From Diadema setosum (Eukaryota; Echinodermata; Echinoidea; Diadematoida; Diadematidae): a DNA stretch of 64,000 nt. Positions 56,550 through 64,000 of this stretch are shown piece by piece (within the stretch, counting starts at the first letter, position 1; each line of letters opens with the position of its first letter). The DNA lies in the NCBI RefSeq assembly GCF_964275005.1, contig NC_092693.1, positions 25,597,173-25,661,172 of the forward strand, written 5' to 3'. A program made the position numbers and the translations under genes. Under the pieces are notes generated by a model. The model made no database searches. It was not told where the DNA came from and saw only the letters and a list, made by a program, of their open reading frames with translations.

Positions 56550-57574
56550 TATGCCTCCGCCACGAAGTGGTGCCGGAGGCATTATGTTTTCGGGTTGTCC
56601 GTCTTTCCGTCCGTCCGTAATGAATTTTGTGGACAGCATAAATAAAAAACCTTTTGAGGTATCCTAATGAACTTTGGCATGTATGTGTATTAGGGGTGAA
56701 GTTGTGCTATCAACTTTTGGGTGCACATGCTCAAGGTCAAAGGTCAAAAGGTTAAGGTCAAATGCTTAAATTTCACTATTTCCCCCATTATATTATCATT
56801 AACATTATAAATGTTAAAATTTCAGTTTTTTGTCCGTATCTTGGAAATTGTTCAAGGTATCTTCATGGAACATAGTACATATGCATGTACTGACTGGCAG
56901 TGATTATCTAGGGAATTTGGTGTTCATGGGGTCAAAGGTCAGGGTCAAAGGTCAAGGGCAACACTTCAAAATTTTACTATTTCCCTCATATTTATGCAAT
57001 GCCAGCAGGATTATTTTTTTTTTAACTTGGTGTTTGCATAACCCAAAAGAGATTCTCTGGGAAGTTTTTTAGTTCTTTTGTTTTTGCCAAAAAGGTCAAA
57101 GGTCAAAAGGTCAAAGATCAAGTGAAAGTGCTGAACTCATTTATTTCTCTCTATCTCGAAAGTGGCTCAAGTTATCTTGAAACTTAATACATATTTATGC
57201 ATGTTCTGCCTGACAGTGATTCTCTTATGAATTTTAGGGTCAAAGTCCAGATGAAAATGGTAACAATTTACTATTCAATACAGAAATTGCACTTTTTCTC
57301 CATACCTTGAAAATTACTCAATGCATAAACTTATGAAAGGGTCAAAGTCAAGTGAAAGTCCTTAAATCCCCAAATACAATACTCTCCTATTCATCCAATT
57401 AAACCTAGGTCAAGGAAGGTGAACATTCAACACATTTGTGACAAACATGTCATTTTAATATTTTGCCAATTTTGTGAAAATGTAATCACACATTGTCCAC
57501 ATGTACTATAGACCTATTAGGAGAATCATGCATTATGACGGAGGCATGCCAGTCGCCATAGCGACATTTCTAGT
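56550..57574 (+). mobile_element. Helentron-like element, family B copy 1
   Basis: The 5' end ATGCCTCCG opens a palindrome of about 32 bp closed by CGGAGGCAT (56551-56582). (CCGT)n-like bases follow near 56600. The 3' end has CGGAGGCAT, the perfect hairpin GTCGC-CATA-GCGAC (57552-57565) and ATTTCTAG, followed by TT. The body has AGGTCAAAGGTCA phrases at about 56731, 56940 and 57093. Copy 2 is 22070-22896. Nonautonomous. Confidence 0.82.
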
Positions 57575-57665
57575 TAATCCTATTATTTGCACCAGATCAT
57601 CACCTTTCAACACGAGCCTACATCTCAGCCAGAACAACTTGATGACACTGAATTCCCATCCACCG

Positions 57666-57950
57666 TCATGAAACCGAGGACGGTTTAGCTAGTTTTCGAC
57701 GGAAAATACCAATTTGTAAAGATAAATTACATATATATGTCAATGGTTTAATACTTGGTTTAACAATATCAATAGATACATTATCATATCCCGGACTTTT
57801 ACTTTGACTGATGCTCCTGATGACATCGATTATTTCCCATTCAGAGATGGGATTAAAAAGCATTGATTTATCGAACATTTTCGGCATAAAACTGGAAAAA
57901 TTCACATCGGTAACGGGGAGTGATCGTGATAGTGAGGTACCGATACTCAC
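57666..57950 (-). pseudogene. LINE reverse transcriptase, N-terminal part
   Basis: The frame has SEWEIIDVIRSISQSKSPGY, then DNVSIDIVKP and ICNLSLQIGIF. This is the finger region preceding the palm of LINE reverse transcriptases (the K-S/A-P-G-x-D motif). The palm with the YADD site is missing. Confidence 0.75.
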
Positions 57951-58233
57951 AAAAAATCATTGAATGTCTTTGCAATATCGGAGGAATCATGTAACTCTTT
58001 GCCGTTATAACAAATACCATGTGATGTTTTCGAAATATTTCTACCAAGTAAGTCATTCAAAAAACACCAGGTTTTTTCATGTTACCTTTAAATGCATGGA
58101 ATTTATCATAATAATATTACTTTCTTTTCGCAAAACGCGAAGACGAATTAAGTTTATTGCGATATCTTTTATAAATAATTTCATTTTCAACAGTTGGGCA
58201 AAAATGAGATCGCTTGAAAAGAGTATTTTCCTT

Positions 58234-59250
58234 CTAATAGAATTGAGTAAAGCTCGAGTTATCCATGCATGGTTTCTTTATATTTCTTTTAATCTTAGGC
58301 TTTTGCTCTTTCAGGGGCATGTGTTTATCGCAAAGAGACAAAAAACTATGGAGAAACGTATCATAATACGCTACATCAACATCATTTGAGGTTAAAACAT
58401 CGGTCCAATCAGTGTTTTTCAAATCAGAAAGAAAGGAATTAATCGTTGAAAAGGTTATATTTCGCGAAGATGATTTCTGACTGCGTAAAACCTTGGAATA
58501 AATTTTGATGCTAGACATGTGAAAAATTGGGAAATGGTCGCTAGAGTCAGATAACAGTATTCCACATGAAGTGTTTTCGTTAATAATACTAGTATAAACA
58601 TTTTCAATAAGAGTTGCAGAATCCTTAGTAATACGGGTTGGTTTATCTATCACGGGATATAGACCATGAGAGTATAATGAATCTAAATGCGTTTGTACAT
58701 TGGGATGTGTATCATAATGTAATAAATTTATATTGAAATCACCCATAATGTAAATATATTTGTAAATATTAAGCATTTTGTTTATGATACTGTCAAATTA
58801 ACTAAGAAAATCCTTTTCATTACTGGAGGGATTGCGATATATTACACCAACAACAACATTTTTTATGATTTTGATATTCAAAACTTACAAATAAAGATTC
58901 CACACCTTGGACATGAAATGATATACTGTTTAACACTGGAACCTTCAAGTGATCTCTACCAAACAACGCAACTCCACCACCGCGTCCAGAAATTCGATGA
59001 GAATTATATAAAGTGTAACCATCTAAAGAAAACAAACTACCATTAACAGTCATCCATGTCTCACTAATCCCAATAACAGAAAACGGGAAATTCAATATCG
59101 TCAAATCACCGATTATATTATCGAGTTTTAGTTTCTCATAAGACTCCTCGCATTGTAATGTAGTAAACTAAACTGAGCGGTATCATGATGTATTTTACAA
59201 AACTCATTGAGATTTATATACGAACAATCAAAATTACTGTCAAAATCTAA
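58234..59250 (-). pseudogene. LINE APE endonuclease
   Basis: Motifs in order: HYNARSL (about 59160), SVIGISETWM (about 59070), RGGGVALFGRD (about 58970), YIMGDFNINLLHYD (about 58740) and SDSSDHFPIFH (about 58540). These are the catalytic blocks of the APE-type endonuclease that nicks the insertion site. Frameshifts near 58790 and 59140 separate the parts. Confidence 0.82.
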
Positions 59251-59337
59251 ATCACTAATTTTACAGCTCTATCCATAACAAACAAATACGAACAAACAAA
59301 AATGAACAATTGATAATTACATCTCACTCTAGTCCAG

Positions 59338-59850
59338 TCATTCCAGATCGCTTGAGTTCCTCACCGGCACTTTCCGACCGTCTCTCGTCAGTGAGAAAAT
59401 TCTCCCATCAATGGTCCACGTATACCTCGTGTTCTGGTGAGAAGATACTTTGGAGAACAGATCTTGTCGCGATGTCGTCAGATCCTCACGGATGACGATA
59501 CCAGATCCCTTCAGTTTCGATTTGGCAGCGAACATCGAGCGACGGGCATTGTATTTCGCAAACTTCACGATCAGGGGTTTCGGACGTGTAGACTGAGACG
59601 GTGCTGTGGCCGCGCGATGAGCGTTTCGGGGCGATCCAGTGGCTGCGGTCGAGGTCGTGCTTGTCCAGGTTCACACCCATCTTGGCTGCCAGAGGAATAA
59701 CGACGTCATCGGTGTTTTCACAGTGGTGCTCAGGAACGCCATAGGTCCTCAAACATTGGTGGCGCGAGTACTGCTCCTGCTCGTCGAGTGATGCTTCAAG
59801 ATCTTTCACTTTCTTTGTCAGCTGGTCACAGGTCGCAGCATCGGTTGATT
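59338..59850 (-). pseudogene. LINE ORF1 (RNA-binding, L1-like)
   Basis: Two frames. 59809-59486 has the coiled-coil end LEASLDEQEQYSRHQCLRTYGVPEH and then MGVNLDKHDLDRSHWI. 59568-59338 has VKFAKYNARR-like and SKLKGSGIVIREDLT segments. This order (RRM, then C-terminal domain) is that of L1-type ORF1 proteins, which bind element RNA. A frameshift near 59530 joins the parts. The N-terminus is missing. Confidence 0.72.
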
Positions 59851-60326
59851 CGAATCGGAATTATTCGGCTGTGTGTATAGTACCTACCAGTGACCATGAT
59901 GTTTAACACAATTACTTACGGGAATTCTCGAATATAGAGCCAATCAGAGCCGGGCCAGCTTTCCCACTCCACACATGGTGTCCTCACGCTACCGGCTGTT
60001 TACAACAGTTACTGACAGTACCGTCATTTCGGTGAATAATCACATTATATGCAGTTGCACATGACGTATCAGTGAGAACACAAGTCTTCCACAACACTGA
60101 AAACATTCTGTGTCATAAACATTGAGTCTCACATTTTCATCTGTATAATCGTAGCAAACTATACATTTTTTTTTTTGCGTGATTTGTCAGTAAAAAAAAA
60201 AACACGGGTAGTAGGCCTATATATGTATGAACTCTTAACTGAAAACGTTAAAAATGCGATGTCTTTGCATGTTTGTTCACTCCCGTTTGTGTGTTGTCTG
60301 ACATTATTAAAAGTCACTGTGATTGT

Positions 60327-60330
<4 letters not shown>
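59851..60330. other. Noncoding region before a poly(A) tract
   Basis: No gene recognised. An ATTAAA lies about 25 bases before the A run at 60331, as at the 3' end of a retroposed transcript. Confidence 0.4.

Positions 60331-60367
<37 letters not shown>
60331..60367 (+). repeat. Poly(A) tract, 37 A
   Basis: An uninterrupted A run preceded by CATTATTAAAAG at about 60302. It is consistent with the tail of a retroposed copy, although I could not recognise the copied gene. Confidence 0.8.
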
Positions 60368-60368
<1 letters not shown>

Positions 60369-61513
60369 AGAAGTAAACGTTGAGCTCTATTTGTTTTGTT
60401 ACAGGCTTTCAACAAGAGCGTGATCATACTTGAGCGTGATACACTCTTGACGCCATTTGCCGGCTTTACGAGACGTTTGGTTATACCTAATAGAGATAGA
60501 AACAGGATTGTAACAGAATCTTATAGACTTACAGTGATCCCGATATTCTCACTGAACGTATCAACGTTTCCTTCCAAGGCGAGAACAGTGTCGATATTGA
60601 TGAACTGAGTAGAGACTTGTTCACTTCATTTCGGTCTGAAATCGTTCATAGTCGTTTCTTTAATTCAAATTCCGGTTTACTAAATAATCAGACATATAAA
60701 TGCACCGAATTCCATTGCATGGAGAATAATAGGTCGTATGCTTGGCATGGTTTTATTTTAACCGGCTACCTGCCACCATCATTATCACAAGCGTCATTAT
60801 TTTTCATTTTAGCAGGAAGAACCCCACCTGCACGACTAAGACACCGTTCTTACTTTTTCGTCTCTTAGACCCCGTTTACAGTGCGGGACTGGGCCGAGCC
60901 GCGACCGAGCCCTGCAATTTTGTCCGTTTACACTGTCGGGCTCGCACAGAACACATGACGATACAAAAGAGAGCTAAGTACAAACTCCGTACACCTAGGA
61001 ACATCATTTATTTCCAAAGGTAGTGGTATTTTTATTATCTTAAAAAGATTTAAAAATTACAATTAAAGCTTTTTTTTCGATAAAATGGATTATTTTGAAG
61101 AACAAGATTTTAAAGTAATAAGAATTATTTCGTGGAGGTAAAAATTTGGCAACAACATATCTAACGACATTTGATAAACAACAACAACAACTTCAACGAC
61201 AATGACAATGACAATGGTGTTTTTTATTTTCTTATGTCACCCAACGTCAGGGTATTGAAGAAAATTCAAACAAACATCGTAACAGATAAAATCATTTAAT
61301 TGATACATTAATACATTGTAAATTATATATATATACAGAAAATTGCATGATATTTACAAAATATACAAAATATACAGAATGGTGCAGGACCCAGAAGAGA
61401 GAAAGAGAGTGAGAGAGAGAGAGAGAGAGAGAAGGAAAGAGAGAAGCAAGACAAACAAAACAGTTTTTTTTTTTAAAAAGCAAAGCAACAATAACGCAGA
61501 TAAAAGCAATTTC

Positions 61514-61516
<3 letters not shown>
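60368..61516. other. Noncoding region
   Basis: No gene recognised. Near 60869-60950 two phrases CCGTTTACAGTG and CCGTTTACACTG resemble DNA-transposon ends, but no partner is found. (GA)n lies at 61410-61433. Confidence 0.45.
61410..61433. repeat. (GA)n microsatellite
   Basis: About twelve GA dinucleotides. Confidence 0.9.
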
Positions 61517-61547
<31 letters not shown>

Positions 61548-62049
61548 GTGGCTACTTGTATAGCGCACAGTTCCACTTTTCAGTGCTCATGGCGCTTCAA
61601 AAATGAAAAAATATCATATATTTACATGCATATACATATTCAAACATTTCAACAAAGAAAAAAAAATGGTAAACAACAGCAAATATATACCAAATAAAGA
61701 ATACAACATATATCAATTAAAAATACAATAGTAATCCAATATTAATGACATACAGCAATTACAGTCCTCAGTATGAAAGGAACAGATAAGTTTTAAGTTT
61801 GGATCTGAATGACTCTGTAGATGACAGTTCCCTTAACTGAAGAGGTAACTGATTCCACAATTTTGGTCCCATAACGGAAAAAGCACGATCACCATACCCA
61901 TGTTTTACTCTGGGTGTTTGGAGTAAGAATGCATCTGATGATGAACGTAGCCTTCGCGTCGGATTGTATTTTTGAACAGAATTACTTATGTATATTGGGG
62001 AATATAAAGCAAAACATTGTAAAAAGCTATATTTACATAAAAAATACAA
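61517..62049 (-). pseudogene. L2-like LINE 3' fragment
   Basis: The minus-strand frame at 62049-61768 reads NPTRRLRSSSDAFLL, HGYGDRAFSVMGPKLWNQLP and SFRSKLKTYLF, the C-terminal tail of L2/CR1 reverse transcriptases. It is followed by a 3' region with GCGCTATACAAGT and an (ATT)n tail at 61517-61549. It corresponds to the last ~530 bases of an element of the type at 43774-47490, though from a different subfamily. 5'-truncated. Confidence 0.82.
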
Positions 62050-62068
62050 ATAGTGATATTGATAATAA

Positions 62069-62779
62069 TCATTTCTTATGGAGCTTCATTATTTCCTTAC
62101 AAAATTTAGCTAAATTTATCAACTCACTACGATTTCTGGAATTAAATAACTGAGACATCTTTAAAGTGTTTGGTCTTATTCTATAATAGGACTTAATGAA
62201 TTTATTCCTGGCATTATTCAATGTATGACACTCAAATAAATAGTGAAATTCATCCCCTAGCCTATTAGAATTAAATGAATTACAAAATCGATCACAATGT
62301 TCAATACCAGCATACCTACCCGTTACAATTGGCAATCTGTGGTTGGCGCAGCGAAATTTGGAAAGAAGTTGTCTGAACATGCTAGGGATTTTTAACAAAT
62401 ATTGATCTAAACATAAATTCGTTTTATAGATTCTGTAATTCGTACAACATGAACTGTTACTTATCTTAGACTGCCAATTCTGTACAAATTCGTCTCTTAA
62501 TCTAAGTTTTATCGAACACCTAAACCACGAAGAATTTACGTTTTCAAAGTTATTCCTGACAAAAGACATTCCTAACTCATTTAGTGTATCATAAACTTTT
62601 AACAACCATGGTGATGAATATATCTTATAATTATGCAAATGTGATATGATATTACATACAATAGATGAATATTTTCTTTCTTTTCCAGTAATAATCTTTA
62701 ACCAAAAATTAAGCATTCTTTCTTTAACAGTACAGGCTATTTCAAGCCTTCCTAGTTCTCCCAGAGCCATGCTATTCAT
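62069..62779 (-). pseudogene. I-like LINE, C-terminal region
   Basis: A 236-codon frame starting MNSMALGELGRLEI, with many Leu and aromatic residues. Near the end it has a Cys/His cluster (HCDRFCN, HYLFECH) that could be a zinc-binding site like the CCHC or HCxxC element at the C-terminus of this LINE group. It ends in ELINLAKFCKEIMKLHKK and TAA. It follows the thumb by a one-base frame change near 62845. Confidence 0.7.
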
Positions 62780-63551
62780 AGTATTTTTTGTTAGTCTCAG
62801 TAAACTTTTGCAGTATTGATAATGTAGACTCTCTATATACTAAATTCTCATATCCCCAAACTTCACTACCATAAATAAGAATGGGTACAACAAGCCGGTC
62901 AAACAATTCTAATTGGATATCTATTGGAAGCCGCATCTTTCGAGACTTAACCATTAGACTATACATTGCTCGTTTCGCTTTATCAACTTGTTTAGCTTGG
63001 GCCTTTTAAAAATAATTTTTATAATTAAACACCACTCCAAGGTAAGTATACTCATCTACAACCTCTAAAACATTCTCATTAAACATAAAGGGCTTGAATT
63101 TTCTAACTTTTCCTCTTGAGAAAACCATTGCCTTTGTTTTACTAACATTAACTTGTAGTAACCATAATTTGCAGTAATCACTTACAGCATTGAGTGCAGA
63201 TTGCAATTCGTTCTCACTAGTTGCTAGGATTAAAGTATCATCAGCATAGATCAATGAGAAGAGTCTTAGAAATGCATCTATTCCTTTATCATGTAATACG
63301 GTCAACAAATTATTAGGCAAAAAATCAACACCATTATATGCGGAACTTACATAATCTTGAAAATCATTTATATACAATGCAAATAGCAAAGGAGATAGAT
63401 TTTCACCTTGCCTCACTCCAATATTACAATTAAAAAAGTCAGAACGCTCTGAATTGTTGAATAAACATGACTTTAGATTTTTATACATATTTCGGATTAC
63501 ATCAAAAACTTTTCCCTGTATGTTACATCTAGCAACTTTGTTCCATAGCAA
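62772..63551 (-). pseudogene. I-like LINE reverse transcriptase, palm and thumb
   Basis: Shows LWNKVARCNIQGK, GVRQGENLSPLLFALYINDF and the active site IYADDTLIL (about 63226-63252), then VNVSKTKAMVFSRG and YTYLGVVF. A TAA near 63006 interrupts the frame, which continues as KRAMYSLMVKSRK and LIYGSEVWGYENL. The sequence is otherwise typical of an active-type enzyme. Confidence 0.85.
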
Positions 63552-63586
63552 TGTTCTATCGACAGAGTCAAAAGCTTTCTTATAAT

Positions 63587-63994
63587 CTATAAACGCGCAG
63601 TATAATCTTTTTCTCTGTGATCTAACAAGTCAATAATTGAGTGCAACACAAATATATGATCAACAGTTGAATAAGTCTCTCTGAATCCTGCTTGTTCTTC
63701 CCCAATGGCATGATTATCATCGAGAAAGTCTGTCAATCTGTCATTAATTATTGAAGTAAATAATTTGCCAATGTAACTTAATAAAGATATTCCACGATAA
63801 TTATCAGGGTCATTAACAGAACCTTTATTTTTGTAGATAGGGCGTATCATACCAATCGTCCAATCCGTTGGAATTATTCCGCTATCTAAAACTAAATTAA
63901 ATGATTTGGTTATTACATTCACTAAAGACGCATTGCTGTTTTTTAAAAATTCATTTAATATCAAATCAAAACCAGGTGCCTTATCATTTTTCAA
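63587..63994 (-). pseudogene. I-like LINE reverse transcriptase, finger region
   Basis: The frame begins KNDKAPGFDLILNEFLK, with GMIRPIYKNKGSVNDPDNYR, GISLLSYIGKLFTSII and EQAGFRETYSTVDHIF. A frameshift near 63605 diverts it just before the first catalytic Asp (the FIDYKKAFD motif in the next frame). The gene continues past the window. Confidence 0.85.
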
Positions 63995-64000
63995 TTGCTT

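Larger units (their letters stand above)
57666..59850 (-). mobile_element. LINE fragment: ORF1, endonuclease, start of RT
   Basis: A minus-strand non-LTR element lacking its 3' half. ORF1 (59850-59338), ORF2 endonuclease (59250-58234) and the first part of reverse transcriptase (57950-57700) are recognisable. Similarity ends near 57700, shortly before the 3' end of a Helentron-like element at 57574. Several frameshifts are present. The loss of the 3' rather than the 5' part points to later deletion or rearrangement. Confidence 0.8.
62069..63994 (-). mobile_element. I-like LINE, running off the right edge
   Basis: The minus-strand reverse transcriptase and C-terminal region of a non-LTR element, about 1.9 kb in view. 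The endonuclease and 5' part lie beyond 64000. There are three lesions (near 63605, 63005 and 62845), otherwise well kept. I place it in the I/Nimb-like group only tentatively, from the NYRGISLLSYIGKLF and VRQGENLSPLLF motifs. Confidence 0.8.

Noticed and set aside
1..64000. tRNA or rRNA genes
   Set aside because: I looked for tRNA-like A and B boxes and rRNA segments and saw none convincing; a covariance-model scan would be needed to exclude diverged tRNA-derived SINEs.

Overview
This looks like animal nuclear DNA from a marine invertebrate, most likely a deuterostome such as an echinoderm. The grounds are one spliced metazoan housekeeping gene, AT-rich intergenic sequence, homopolymer-rich low complexity, and a transposon load (Ty3/Gypsy, BEL/Pao, L2/CR1-like LINEs with a 2A-like peptide, Helentron-like elements, many MITEs) of the kind known from sea urchins and their relatives. 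The species call is inference. I see no bacterial operons, tRNA, rRNA or CRISPR.

Only one host gene appears intact: a four-exon, minus-strand 6-phosphogluconolactonase (PGLS, exons between 29949 and 34770, 245 aa, all introns phase 0), an enzyme of the oxidative pentose phosphate pathway. A second host-like gene survives as fragments between about 7640 and 15258 (minus strand). It resembles the invertebrate HECT/G2E3-like family, carries stops and frameshifts, and one exon is split by a Gypsy element.

The left third is a stack of retroelements. A decayed Gypsy (1-238 plus 5140-7475) contains a younger Gypsy (239-5134, target duplication GATAG), which contains a 649-bp DNA transposon (2259-2907, target duplication TTGT). 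A second Gypsy (8092-12590, target duplication CCAGC) sits in the HECT-like relic. A BEL/Pao fragment (15384-19160) contains a 220-bp MITE (15614-15833, target duplication TA).

The middle (19.2-29.5 kb) has few genes and holds several MITE families with readable target duplications, including a MITE within a MITE (21237-21917), a Helentron-like copy and a telomere-motif element. After PGLS, 36.3-42.9 kb is an array of degenerate poly-G-containing repeats, interrupted by a 2.4-kb Helentron-like element (39174-41531). A nearly full-length L2/CR1-type LINE (43774-47490) is followed by a 420-bp tandem repeat whose middle copy holds a palindromic CGGATG-rich cluster (48312-49703).

The right end has two more Helentron-like elements (54307-55306, 56550-57574), a truncated LINE (57666-59850), an L2-like 3' fragment (61517-62049) and an I-like LINE running off the right edge (62069-63994).

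The observation I would follow first: three Helentron-like families with unrelated ends all carry the tandem half-site TGACCTTTGACC, a DR1-type nuclear-receptor motif. Second is a Gypsy copy lacking gag whose deletion junction occurs at both ends of the element.
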